From contig JAHEAD010000004.1 in NCBI GenBank assembly GCA_019721075.1, positions 1 to 64,000 on the forward strand: 64,000 bases of DNA, written 5' to 3'. The notes under the pieces were generated by a model. The model searched no databases and was not told the DNA's origin. It saw only the letters and a list, made by a program, of their open reading frames with translations. A program made the position numbers and the translations under genes. Positions within the stretch are counted from its first letter, which is position 1. Every line of letters starts with the position of its first letter. This DNA is from Candidatus Sysuiplasma jiujiangense (GTDB lineage: Archaea > Thermoplasmatota > Thermoplasmata > Sysuiplasmatales > Sysuiplasmataceae). Shown here piece after piece: positions 55,843 through 64,000 of this stretch.

Positions 55843-56718
55843 TCAGTGTCCTATTGCCTTCACTATCCTGACAGACGCCAGCGCCGCGAGCACACCGATT
55901 ACAATGTCTCCAGGAATGAACGCATAGAGATCGAAGAACACCTTCGCCCAGTCCACGACTCCGCCGTAAAGGAATGGAGAGAAGAATGCCCTGTAGAGCA
56001 GGGCGTCCGGAAATGCCAGGAGTGCAGCCAGTGTTCCTCCCTCGACGATCGCCTTGAATGTGGTAGAATGTACGAACTCGTTAATGGCTGAGAGATAATT
56101 ACCGCCGCTCAGTCCGCTTTTGCTTTCGGGGGACACCTGTTTGCCTGCGACAACAGTATCGCTCTCTTCCCCGGAACCGCCAGTCACTCCCGCCTTCCGG
56201 CCCGTGAATGAGTTTATCCTGTTCCCCAGAACACCGAAAAGGTTGCCTCCAGTCATTGCTATGAACAGATCTATGAGCAGACCGTAGGTCAGTACTTCAT
56301 AGATCGTGTATATCGGCTCACCGCCGAAGCCGTAGCTTATTATGTCGCTGAGGAAGTTGAATATGAAGAGTGTCGACATTCCTACGCCGACCTTTCTTAC
56401 AAGAGCTGCAACTATGAACAGTATGAATATCCTGCCCCAGAATCCGACACTGATGAAAGGTGTACTGGGCAATGCTCTGCTTATGAATCCTGCAAGATAG
56501 AATTCCCAAACGACCGCAAATGCAGAACCTATGCCTATGTAGACAAGATCAAGCGTCGTAAACTTCTTCAATCCGCCGTATTTCTTTCCGAGTATGAATG
56601 CAGCCCCGATCGCAACCACGAAGTATAGCAGAACCAGCTCCCATGGTATCTCTCCAGGTGCATTCACTATCCCACTAATTCCGTTGAACCCCAAACTTTT
56701 CACCCTGACAACAGACAT
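55843..56718 (-). CDS. ECF transporter substrate-binding (S) component, substrate unknown
   Basis: A 291-residue protein from ATG 56718. It has about six to eight hydrophobic segments: WELVLLYFVVAIGAAFILG, LDLVYIGIGSAFAVVWEFYLAGF, FILFIVAALVRKVG, then a Ser/Gly-rich cytoplasmic linker (residues about 190-225) and a second membrane part (FKAIVEGGTLAALLAFPDALLY, GDIVIGVLAALASVRI). Gene order and the partner genes make it the S component. It is longer than typical S proteins (about 180-200 residues). The YkoE-like operon shape hints at a thiamine-type ligand, but no riboswitch precedes it. An earlier in-frame start (56784) is less likely. Confidence 0.75.
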   Translation of the reverse strand: MSVVRVKSLGFNGISGIVNAPGEIPWELVLLYFVVAIGAAFILGKKYGGLKKFTTLDLVYIGIGSAFAVVWEFYLAGFISRALPSTPFISVGFWGRIFILFIVAALVRKVGVGMSTLFIFNFLSDIISYGFGGEPIYTIYEVLTYGLLIDLFIAMTGGNLFGVLGNRINSFTGRKAGVTGGSGEESDTVVAGKQVSPESKSGLSGGNYLSAINEFVHSTTFKAIVEGGTLAALLAFPDALLYRAFFSPFLYGGVVDWAKVFFDLYAFIPGDIVIGVLAALASVRIVKAIGH

Positions 56719-56978
56719 CTTCAAGCGTGTATAAGCAAAAACTGCACATAGTCTAAGGTCTGCTTTGTTAACTACATAGACCAATCAGAACGCTGCTGCC
56801 GGAGTCTGCACAGAAACTGAAAATTTGTTCTGCCGCCCGGCAATAGAATGCGGTCTGTCCGAATTCTTAAATAAGACTCATTCGCAGCATATGTTTTCAA
56901 TCGCTCTACATAGTCCAATTAGTCCAATATATACTAAATCGGCCTGACATAAGTACCGCTTCGTTTCTCAGTCATCTT

Positions 56979-58256
56979 ATGATATCTTTGAAAGAAAATA
57001 GCGATCTGGTCGATAGTTCGAAACTTCAGGGTTTCGTCACTCCGCGTTATGACGGCAACTGTATCTCCAACATACCCGATACTATTTTCAAGCTTCTTCA
57101 TCTCAGATACCACAACCCGCTCCGGATGGATCCCATTTACGACGTAGGCGACGATACAGAAAATGTAATACTGCTGCTCCTTGACGGTGTCGGTTTCAAG
57201 TTGCTGGAATACGCCGAATCCAAATTCAGGGTACCTTCCCTTGACAGCACTTTCGGCAGATCCTTCAACGGCTCAATAACGAGTGTATTCCCCTCTACGA
57301 CCGCGACTGCGCTTACGACATTAAACACCGGCCTGACGCCGCAGGAGCACGGGATACTGGGTTATACCTCGTATTTCAGGAACTTTGGCTCAATCGTGAA
57401 CATGCTCAAGTTTGCGCCCATAAGCAACGAGGAAGTTTCGCTGTTTGATGGCGGGATGGAGCCATGGATGATAGTGCCTGGAATCACCATACATGAAAAG
57501 CTCCGCAAGGAAGGCATTGATCCTTACATGTATGTGAGCAATTCAATAAGGGACAACGGTCTGTCGAACGTGGTAAACAGAGGGGCCGAGGTGGTACCGC
57601 ATTTTTCAGCTGCAGACATGTTCGTTCAGCTTAGAAAGAATCTCATAAAGAAAAGAACCGGAACGTTTCATTTTGCGTATCTCTCAACTCCAGACAGGAT
57701 TGCCCACATGCGCGGGCCTTTCACAGAAGAGTTCGGGGGGGAGGTAAATTCGATATTCCACTCACTGAAAAATGAATTGTTTGACAAACTTGACAGTGAA
57801 ATTGGAAAAAAGACAACTATCATTGTCTCTGCCGACCATGGTCATGCACAGATTTCCAGGGAAAACGTGTTTGACCTTGCAAAAAACAGGGAACTTTCGG
57901 ACATGCTCGCACGGCCGCCGACAGGGGATTCCAGGGCGTTTTTCATGAGTGCAAAAACAGGCTGCTCGGATGCCATAATAGATTACTTCGGAAGATATCT
58001 GGAGAATTCATTTAGCGTCTTCAGATCGAAGGATTTCCTGGATATGGGAATACTTGGTGACGGTACTCCGTCCGCTGAAACGGTTGATCGCATAGGCGAC
58101 ATTGTTGCAGTCGCAAGGAATAATGCTGCTTTCGAAAATTCTTTTCTTTCGACGATTCAGAAGTCAAACGGAACATGGCTGGAAGGCAGGCATGGCGGTC
58201 TCAGCGAAAATGAAATGCTTGTGCCCATAATTGCCTCGCGCCTGAACTCGCCATGA
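56979..58256 (+). CDS. Nucleotide pyrophosphatase/phosphodiesterase (alkaline phosphatase fold)
   Basis: A 425-residue type I phosphodiesterase/nucleotide pyrophosphatase-like enzyme (PF01663). It has metal site Asp69 in ILLLLDGVGFKLL, nucleophile Thr in SVFPSTTATALTTLNTGLTPQEHGILGY (about 107), and SADHGHAQIS and GRHGGLS with late metal-binding His residues. There is no signal peptide, so it is cytosolic or exported by an unseen route. It is divergent from the ECF operon. An ATATATAC element about 50 bases before the ATG fits a promoter. Confidence 0.88.
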   Translation: MISLKENSDLVDSSKLQGFVTPRYDGNCISNIPDTIFKLLHLRYHNPLRMDPIYDVGDDTENVILLLLDGVGFKLLEYAESKFRVPSLDSTFGRSFNGSITSVFPSTTATALTTLNTGLTPQEHGILGYTSYFRNFGSIVNMLKFAPISNEEVSLFDGGMEPWMIVPGITIHEKLRKEGIDPYMYVSNSIRDNGLSNVVNRGAEVVPHFSAADMFVQLRKNLIKKRTGTFHFAYLSTPDRIAHMRGPFTEEFGGEVNSIFHSLKNELFDKLDSEIGKKTTIIVSADHGHAQISRENVFDLAKNRELSDMLARPPTGDSRAFFMSAKTGCSDAIIDYFGRYLENSFSVFRSKDFLDMGILGDGTPSAETVDRIGDIVAVARNNAAFENSFLSTIQKSNGTWLEGRHGGLSENEMLVPIIASRLNSP

Positions 58257-58412
58257 TGTCCTTGCCGCCAGATCAGTGCGCTGGAGTGAAGTTAGCACTT
58301 TAATCAGATTCATTGTCCCTGAAATAACCATTAGGTCACCGGCAGTAAATCATGCAGATCGCTATATAATCTAATCAGGACACATATTTTAGTCCCCTCT
58401 CAATTCTTCAAT

Positions 58413-59186
58413 ATGATGAAACCCGGAAACCACAATGGCCAGCTGCGATCGCATTCGAACAGTTCCCTTCCCGGAGCAGTATTCTTCGACCTTGATGAGA
58501 CGATATTCGAATTCAGGAGTTCATCGCGAGCAGGGCTGAAGGCTGTTATTTCCAGTTTTCCTCAATTATCTTCAGTTGGAGACGAGACGCTGGAAAGTCT
58601 GTACTGGAACCTTGGCAAAGAAACGCTGCAGCTGGTCAGATCAGGTAATCTTGAAATAGGGTGTGAAAGCGAATACAGATTCAAGAAGCTGCTTGAATTT
58701 TTGGGGCTGAATGTGAAAGAAGACGAATTGAGTTCACTGATAGTCTCCTATGATGCAGAATTCTCGAAACAGTGCCGAACCGTTCCGGGAGCAAGGGAAA
58801 TACTGGCAGGCATTAGAGATGGCGGCATAAAGATAGGGGTGATTACCAACGGCCCAAGGAAAACTCAAATAAAAACCCTTGAAAGACTGAAATTGAACCC
58901 TCTTATTGACTTTATGATCACTCCGGACGATGCAGGTGCTCTCAAACCTGACCCACGGATTTTCATCCGAGCAACAGACCTCGCTGAAGTTCCGCCCGAA
59001 AATTCGGTAATGGTGGGTGATTCATGGGCAAACGACATCCTTGGTGCAAGCAGTCTCGGTATAAAGCCAGTTTGGCTCAACAGAAAAGGTGAACAGATAC
59101 CACTGACTGATGTCGCGATATCGATAACCACTCTATGGGAACTGCCTGGAATCATAGGTCTGCAGCCGGTTATAAGTCCGCCATAA
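58413..59186 (+). CDS. HAD-superfamily hydrolase
   Basis: A 257-residue phosphatase: motif I VFFDLDETIFEF, motif II GVITNGPRKTQ, Lys in LKPDPRIF, and motif IV MVGDSWANDILGASSLG. The helical cap is of the haloacid dehalogenase/phosphoglycolate phosphatase class I type. The substrate is unknown. A TATTTTAG element about 26 bases before the ATG suggests a leaderless transcript. It is followed by 1.2 kb without a gene. Confidence 0.88.
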   Translation: MMKPGNHNGQLRSHSNSSLPGAVFFDLDETIFEFRSSSRAGLKAVISSFPQLSSVGDETLESLYWNLGKETLQLVRSGNLEIGCESEYRFKKLLEFLGLNVKEDELSSLIVSYDAEFSKQCRTVPGAREILAGIRDGGIKIGVITNGPRKTQIKTLERLKLNPLIDFMITPDDAGALKPDPRIFIRATDLAEVPPENSVMVGDSWANDILGASSLGIKPVWLNRKGEQIPLTDVAISITTLWELPGIIGLQPVISPP

Positions 59187-60390
59187 TGATATCGGACAAC
59201 ATATCGATTACTCTATCCGGGTGTATACCGTCCTTTACTGAGACAGGGACAGGCTGTTTCTTACATTTCAGTCTTGCAGACCGATTCCCAAGCAGCACCT
59301 CATGCGGGAAGGAGATTGCCGACCGATGCACATGTTTTGAAGACCGCTTTCGATATGTGCGGCCCTCCGACAACTGTATTCAATCAAAAAGTAAGGCAGT
59401 GCATCAATTTGCCGGTCTCAGATTTGAAACCCCTGTTTGCCGTAGGAGCCAGCAACCGTTACATTTTCAGGCCAGGAGGATATTGCGTTTCCAGTATGGA
59501 TGATATACCGGATGGACAAAACAATGCCGTAGCCAGGCATAGAAAGAAGAATGAGAGATTATTGGCTGCAAAAAGGTTCGAGGCTCTCCGGTGGGGGCAG
59601 TAAAAGGTTGGATGGACCGAGTGCATTACTGAACTGCAGGAATGTCACAGCAGTCACATCTGTTGCGACATTGCGATTCCGAAGTTTCTGTCTTTGAATT
59701 ATCGACGGCTTTCATTGGATGGGCATTGCCGCATAGATGCCGCCGGGAAAGTATTGTGACTGAGAAGCGCTTTCGTGCTTTCATGTGCATAAGGGAAAGG
59801 AGGGACATGAAGGATGGATTCCGTGCTGCTGTCGCAGATGACTTCTGAAAACGTACAGGCTTCAGGGAGGAGTCGGTGTTTGGGACATGACGTGGCCCGG
59901 ACGATTGGTGGATACGATACAGCATGCATGAACCTTTTCATGCGATTGCGGATTACCGTGCGAGTAACTCAAAGGATAAAATAGAACATTCGTCGCGATG
60001 AATACCAAATCAAGGGGAAAACATGTACATTGATATTTCCTGAAATGTAATGGCATTAGTTTAAATAAAATATTAATATATTTAAAATAAATATGACTCT
60101 ATTGCTGTGAAAACCCGAATGACAAATCTTTCTCTCCCGGTGTATTGCTTATAATTCCTCCACAATTGCTATAATGTACATATATCCCCCGAACCGCCAC
60201 ATATCCAGCTTTCTGACTCCTAATCTTCTGCCAACTCTTGTTTTCCATCTCAGCACAGTCTGGGATCATTGCCGGTTCGCAACAATATACATGACTGCAA
60301 GACGCCTCTCAAGTCCCTGTATTTTCCGTCTTTTTCCAAAAGAGGGCATAATTTAAAGTCAAAGAGACGAACAGGTTCTTAAGCTGAAAT
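59187..60390. other. 1.2-kb region without recognisable genes
   Basis: The longest empty stretch of the window. Several short frames exist on both strands but none has family motifs, and they overlap each other. A strongly AT-rich island lies at about 60056-60110, unlike the roughly half-GC surroundings. It could be decayed coding DNA, a non-coding RNA locus or an integration scar; nothing decides between them here. Confidence 0.45.
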
Positions 60391-61179
60391 TCACAGCATC
60401 GAACACGCTTCTATGGATAGATTCAATACATCCTCTCTGACGATATTTCTCTGCCTGGAGGCTCTAACGTCCCATATATCGCCACTAACATCATCGCCTG
60501 CATAGAGGACTTCTGCGAGAGGAACTCCTCTGAATTCGGCTACAGCGAACAGGGCCGAAGCTTCCATTTCTACGGTCATGCACCCCTCAGATTGCCTTAG
60601 TCTTATCTTCTCCTTGGTCTCGCGATAAAAAGCATCGGTAGTCCAGGTCTTAGTGAGAAGATACTTGACCCTGTGATGCGTCAGAGTCTCTGTCAAGGCT
60701 ACAATCGCAGGGGAACTTGCCCTGATTTCCCTTCCGGGCGGCAAATAATGATAGGATGTACCCTCATCCCTTACCGCTGAAGTCGGTATTAGCAAGTGCC
60801 CTACCGGAATTTTCCTGTCCAGGACTCCCGCACCGCCGCAGGCTATAAATTTTCTAGCTCCGTGAGATATAATCTCCTCGAGAAGTGCGGCTGCAAGAGG
60901 TGCCCCTATCCCAGGGTGGAACATGGCAATTTTCTTCCCGTTAAACTCAGACTGATATATGGGAAAGGAGCCTATTCCACACCTGACATCTCCTATTGTT
61001 TTTGTCAGTCCTTTCCTGTAAAACTTCTGAAGCACGTCGTTAAAAAAACATAGCACGCAATTTTCTGGTACTTTAAACGGATCGCTCGATGTTTCAGGAA
61101 CTGTAATAGACGCTCGGTCAGGATCGAATTCCAGTATTGGATACTCTTTTCTTTCAATTCTTGGGTTGTCATCTTTCAA
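60391..61179 (-). CDS. udp: Nucleoside phosphorylase (uridine phosphorylase family)
   Basis: A 262-residue nucleoside phosphorylase-I family enzyme. It has GIGAPLAAALLEEIISHGARKFIACGGAGVL, LIPTSAVRDEGTSYHYLPP and MTVEMEASALFAVAEFRGV (Met-Glu-Met ribose site). It would cleave uridine or related nucleosides for salvage. The only start in reach is TTG at 61179. An ATTATATATA element 22-31 bases upstream fits a leaderless or nearly leaderless message. Confidence 0.9.
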   Translation of the reverse strand: MKDDNPRIERKEYPILEFDPDRASITVPETSSDPFKVPENCVLCFFNDVLQKFYRKGLTKTIGDVRCGIGSFPIYQSEFNGKKIAMFHPGIGAPLAAALLEEIISHGARKFIACGGAGVLDRKIPVGHLLIPTSAVRDEGTSYHYLPPGREIRASSPAIVALTETLTHHRVKYLLTKTWTTDAFYRETKEKIRLRQSEGCMTVEMEASALFAVAEFRGVPLAEVLYAGDDVSGDIWDVRASRQRNIVREDVLNLSIEACSML

Positions 61180-61200
61180 TGCGAATCCCTAAATTTTTGA

Positions 61201-61210
61201 ATTATATATA
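61201..61210 (-). promoter_or_regulatory. TATA box of the nucleoside phosphorylase gene
   Basis: An ATATATAAT core is centred about 27 bases before the TTG start codon on the minus strand. No Shine-Dalgarno sequence fits between them. Confidence 0.5.
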
Positions 61211-61655
61211 TTGGTGCTGCCGTAGGTTGTTTCGGCGAATACATAGGTAACCGTTGTCAACAAAATGATCACGGATTATGTCAAGGGGACTCTGTGGTTT
61301 ACTTTGGCGGATATGCCCCGGGATTAAGATGTCAGCTGTTCATTCAAATATTTCTATAATACGTAGATTGGACTTATAGGAAGAACTTCTAGTAAACTCT
61401 CAATATGCCCGAGCAGGATCGTAATGTCTGAACGATGATTCTGTGGAATAAGCCGTGAAAACTGCATTTACACCGATTCTCAGCCAGTCCGTCGATCCGA
61501 TCACATTCCGGTCATGAGTTGCACACATGAAACAGAGGTCAGACGGCCTCGGTGCAGCCTAACGGGGAGAAAATGTTCGGGACACTTAAACGCTCGGCGC
61601 GTCCGTAGACATGCCACTGTCGCATATGTGTGCGGGATTACTGCCGTAATTGAAA
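61211..61655. other. Intergenic region, no gene recognised
   Basis: About 445 bases between the phosphorylase promoter and tRNA-Val, with no coding frame of quality. I see nothing beyond scattered AT-rich elements. Confidence 0.4.
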
Positions 61656-61750
61656 TGGGCTCATCCGGATTTGAACCGGAGACCTCCGCCGTTTCGACCA
61701 GCCGGAAGCCGGATGTCAAGGCGACGTCATAACCACTAGACCATGAGCCC
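61656..61750 (-). tRNA. tRNA-Val (anticodon GAC) with a 22-nt intron
   Basis: On the minus strand, acceptor GGGCTCA pairs with TGAGCCC and the discriminator is A. The D-arm is GGTCTAGTGGTTATGAC. Anticodon stem TCGCC is followed by TTGACA, so the anticodon is GAC (valine). Then 22 extra bases precede C-GGCGG, the stem's other half. The intron pairs its GTC with the anticodon GAC and forms a CGGC/GCTG hairpin, a bulge-helix-bulge-type fold at the canonical 37/38 site. The mature tRNA is 73 nt. CCA is not encoded. Confidence 0.93.
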
Positions 61751-61876
61751 GAGCATTCGCATAATCTGGTGCCATCGGGTGACGGCGAATCAGGTTTAGA
61801 CCGAACACATATAAGTACAGTTCCATTGAATGTGCACTCATATCACATCGATGTCCGCGGAGGAGATTGTATATTT

Positions 61877-62251
61877 CTACGCCTTCTCCTCTATCAGTTC
61901 AATCCATATGCCGTTGGGATCCTTTATGAATGATAGCCTTGTCTCGCCAAGTCTGTAGGGTTCTTTTGCAATCTCAACACCGGCCAGCCTCATCTTACTG
62001 ATTTCACTGTCCATATCACCAACACTGAATGCAATGTGATCCAGCTGATCTCCCTCTGTATACGGCCTTCCGTCATTCCACATTGTGAGTTCGATGTTAT
62101 GCGTCGTTCCTTCAGTCCCGAGAAATGCAATTTCCGCATTGTTCTGCGGTATTTCATGTCTTCTGATAAGCTTCATTCCCATAATTTCTGTGTAAAATTT
62201 TATACTCCTGTCCATGTCCTTTACCGTGACGGAAGTGTGCAATAGTTTCAT
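61877..62251 (-). CDS. VOC-superfamily glyoxalase I-like protein
   Basis: A 124-residue metal-dependent VOC protein: KLLHTSVTVKDMDRSIKFYTEIMGMKL, LDHIAFSVGDMDSEI and FIKDPNGIWIELIE. Metal ligands fit His5 in the first strand, the second His in LDHIAF, and Glu at the C-terminal strand. It resembles lactoylglutathione lyase, but the archaeal thiol cofactor is unknown, so the substrate is open. It is a single gene beside tRNA-Val. Confidence 0.9.
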   Translation of the reverse strand: MKLLHTSVTVKDMDRSIKFYTEIMGMKLIRRHEIPQNNAEIAFLGTEGTTHNIELTMWNDGRPYTEGDQLDHIAFSVGDMDSEISKMRLAGVEIAKEPYRLGETRLSFIKDPNGIWIELIEEKA

Positions 62252-62308
62252 TCAACCATATCAGAGAAATAAATTGGTCTATAAATCAAATTGCATTCTC
62301 GGTTGAAA

Positions 62309-62953
62309 TTAACAGCTTTTCGTATCGCATACAAGACCGTTATGTTCCAAAAATCCCCTGAGCTTCTCTGTAGATGAATAGAGATGTGATAAAATTCCTA
62401 TATTATTTGCAGCTTCAACGTTCTCAATTGCATCGTCCACAAACAGACATCTGGCTGATGATGTGCCTGCTGTTTGCAGGGCCACATCGAAAAGTCTTCT
62501 ATCCGGCTTAAGCATCTTATGCTGGTATGAAAGAACGGTAACATCAAAAAGGCCGTCTATCCCCTTCAAGCTTCTGATGAGTTTCCATGTATATTCCGGC
62601 ATGTTGCTTACCGCTACAATTCTGACATTATTCTGCTTCTTAACCTTCCTGTACAGCGAAATCACGTCTGTTTTTTCTTTCAGGCCCCTGTCATGAATGG
62701 CTGAAAACCTGCCCGGATCCATATTCACTCCGAGGGATCGCAGCGTAATTTCTGCAAATACACTGAAACTGATTTTGCCTGCGTCAAATTCCCTTGCGTT
62801 TAATTTCATCACCTGATAGGCATGGCCTGCATCTATTCCGTAATTGTTTCCGATGTATTCTGCAACAAAGATGTACGGGTTGCTGATGCATACGCCTCCT
62901 ATGTCGGTCAGGAGGGTGCTGTACTTCGACCCTGTCCGAATTTCTCCGCTCAT
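62309..62953 (-). CDS. HAD-superfamily hydrolase
   Basis: A 214-residue HAD protein: motif I LLTDIGGVCISNP (the second Asp replaced by Gly, as in the epoxide-hydrolase N-terminal/DxGGV subgroup), motif II VAVSNMPEY, MLKPDRRLFDVAL (Lys), and CLFVDDAIENVEAAN as motif IV. The substrate is unknown. The missing second Asp is common to the DxGGV branch, so it does not by itself mean inactivity. It is on the same strand as the EtfA gene, 55 bases downstream of it. Confidence 0.85.
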   Translation of the reverse strand: MSGEIRTGSKYSTLLTDIGGVCISNPYIFVAEYIGNNYGIDAGHAYQVMKLNAREFDAGKISFSVFAEITLRSLGVNMDPGRFSAIHDRGLKEKTDVISLYRKVKKQNNVRIVAVSNMPEYTWKLIRSLKGIDGLFDVTVLSYQHKMLKPDRRLFDVALQTAGTSSARCLFVDDAIENVEAANNIGILSHLYSSTEKLRGFLEHNGLVCDTKSC

Positions 62954-63008
62954 TGTCTTACCGACCCGTAAAATATGTGCATAAATCAGCTGCCTGACCT
63001 GGAGGTCA

Positions 63009-63977
63009 TCAAGTAAATGTTATGGACCTCGAATCTATAAATTTCAACAGTCCTTCAACAAATGAGAAGAGGTCTCCCACTATTGCAAGATCGGCGTAAT
63101 GGAATATTGGCGCATCCCTGTTGCTGTTTACCGCTATAACCTTGCCTGCGTATCTTATCCCCACCACATGATTATCCTGCCCGGAAATGCCCAGGGCGAT
63201 GTATACATCGGGGGATATTGAGAGACCCGTAAGTCCGACCTGCTGCTGCCGCGGTACCCATCCCGCATCAACGATCGGCCTGGAACCGGCTATAGCCGCA
63301 TCGAGTTTCTGAGCAAGTGGGAACACCCTTGCAACGTTTTCTCTGTTCTTCAGACCACGGCCAAGTCCTATGACTATCCGTGAGCTCTGAAGGGGCCTGT
63401 ACGTGCTCTCGACCGCTGTGAAACCCCTTCTCTTCACCCTTGGCTTTCCCGCAATACTGATTCTTTCAACACGCATTGGTGCGCTTCCGGTTTTCCTGCG
63501 AAGCATTCCGGGCCTTACCGTAGCCATCTCCGGCTTTGTTTTCGATGTAATTGCCGCAACGAGTCCACCGCCAAAAGCCGGTTTGTACTGAATGAGGCTG
63601 CCGTCTTTATAGGCAAGATCAATGCAGTCCGCTGTCAGGCCCAGGCCCAGTTTTGCGGCGACAGATGACGAAATTTCACGCCCGTCCACCGTTGAAGGAA
63701 GTACAACAAACATCGGTTTTTCAGCCGATATGCATGCGGCTAGTGTTTCAGCTATCAGCTCATTGTCTGTGCAATCCGTGTAACGGTAAGAATGGCACAG
63801 CATGCCCTGCAGTCTTTCGGGTTCGACATTTCCTGTCATCCTCACAAATGAATTGGTCCCGGCTGATATTTCCGCCAGTTTTGAAGAAATTTCGAAGGCA
63901 GTCTGGGCGTCATTCAGCGCGACACCCCAGATTTCACCGTTCAGTGAAGTGCTTTCCCGGAGTGTAATTGTCTCCAC
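63009..63977 (-). CDS. etfA: Electron transfer flavoprotein alpha subunit, possibly 5'-incomplete
   Basis: FAD-binding EtfA/FixB-type protein, 322 residues as seen from GTG 63977. The C-terminal FAD domain is complete: IVIGLGRGLKNRENV, AIAGSRPIVDAGWVPRQQQVGLTG, ISPDVYIALGISGQDNHVVGIRYAGKVIAVN and DAPIFHYADLAIVGD. With EtfB it passes electrons from dehydrogenases to a quinone oxidoreductase. No stop codon separates this frame from the window edge and no ribosome-binding site precedes the GTG, so the true start may lie further out. The partner etfB would be expected next, outside. Confidence 0.9.
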   Translation of the reverse strand: METITLRESTSLNGEIWGVALNDAQTAFEISSKLAEISAGTNSFVRMTGNVEPERLQGMLCHSYRYTDCTDNELIAETLAACISAEKPMFVVLPSTVDGREISSSVAAKLGLGLTADCIDLAYKDGSLIQYKPAFGGGLVAAITSKTKPEMATVRPGMLRRKTGSAPMRVERISIAGKPRVKRRGFTAVESTYRPLQSSRIVIGLGRGLKNRENVARVFPLAQKLDAAIAGSRPIVDAGWVPRQQQVGLTGLSISPDVYIALGISGQDNHVVGIRYAGKVIAVNSNRDAPIFHYADLAIVGDLFSFVEGLLKFIDSRSITFT

Positions 63978-64000
63978 GTTTCCGGCTGGTCTGCTCTTAA

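Noticed and set aside
1-64000. CRISPR arrays, rRNA genes, prophage or intact insertion sequences
   Set aside because: No regularly spaced repeats, no rRNA signatures, and no integrase or complete transposase were seen while reading the window.

Overview
The window looks like a chromosomal segment of a thermoplasmatal euryarchaeon (class Thermoplasmata), but I cannot name the genus. The evidence is: the archaeal order rpl18e-rpl13-rps9-rpoN-tRNA-Pro; rps6e next to aIF2 gamma; rps15 followed by an archaeal RecJ-like nuclease; a free-standing Kae1; CTP-dependent riboflavin kinase; an ADP-forming acyl-CoA synthetase; an intron-containing tRNA-Val; archaeal TATA boxes, many so close to the start codon that the transcript must be leaderless; and a TPP riboswitch, which in archaea is known mainly from Thermoplasmata. 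Coding density is moderate. Several gaps of 0.4-1.2 kb hold no recognisable gene.

Layout. 0.1-1 kb: two small conserved proteins. 1.2-5.1 kb: TPP riboswitch and the thiamine ABC transporter thiBPQ. 5.8-7.3 kb: tRNA-Pro and the L18e/L13/S9/RpoN operon (minus strand). 7.9 kb: endonuclease IV. 9.0-11.0 kb (minus strand): four tightly coupled genes, E1-like enzyme, ubiquitin-like protein, E2 and JAMM protease. This is a complete minimal ubiquitin-like conjugation system and the most interesting locus here. 11.3-13.9 kb: TrpRS and PheRS alpha. 13.9-18.8 kb: a winged-helix/helical-repeat regulator, a possible TnpB remnant, a frameshifted surface protein, a small winged-helix protein and a HAD phosphatase. 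18.9-21.6 kb: 2-oxoacid:ferredoxin oxidoreductase. 21.8-27.0 kb: zinc-ribbon membrane protein, HprK-like kinase, TrmI, MarC and an MFS carrier. 27.1-30.5 kb: purSLQ. 30.6-33.3 kb (minus strand): rps6e, aIF2 gamma, PIN protein, RibK. 33.5-41.6 kb: permease, aldo/keto reductase, CoA-binding protein, ADP-forming acyl-CoA synthetase and a large M1 aminopeptidase. 41.8-46.6 kb: S15, RecJ-like nuclease, Kae1, an orphan HExxH protein, a winged-helix protein and a cyclophilin. 46.8-51.1 kb (minus strand): SixA, Ppx/GppA, two thymidylate-kinase-like proteins and a CHAD protein, a likely polyphosphate operon. 51.7-56.7 kb (minus strand): an ECF vitamin transporter with a secreted membrane-anchored phosphoesterase. 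57-64 kb: a nucleotide pyrophosphatase/phosphodiesterase, two HAD hydrolases, a nucleoside phosphorylase, intron-containing tRNA-Val, a VOC protein and EtfA at the right edge.

Working together. The E1 would adenylate the C-terminal Gly-Gly of the small protein, the E2 would carry it as a thioester, and the JAMM protein would trim its five-residue tail and/or remove it from targets. No RING-type E3 is seen. The polyphosphate cluster combines a polyphosphate hydrolase family, a polyphosphate-binding domain and two P-loop kinases of unknown substrate. The two importers, thiBPQ under a TPP riboswitch and the ECF system with its exported phosphatase, both point to vitamin salvage.
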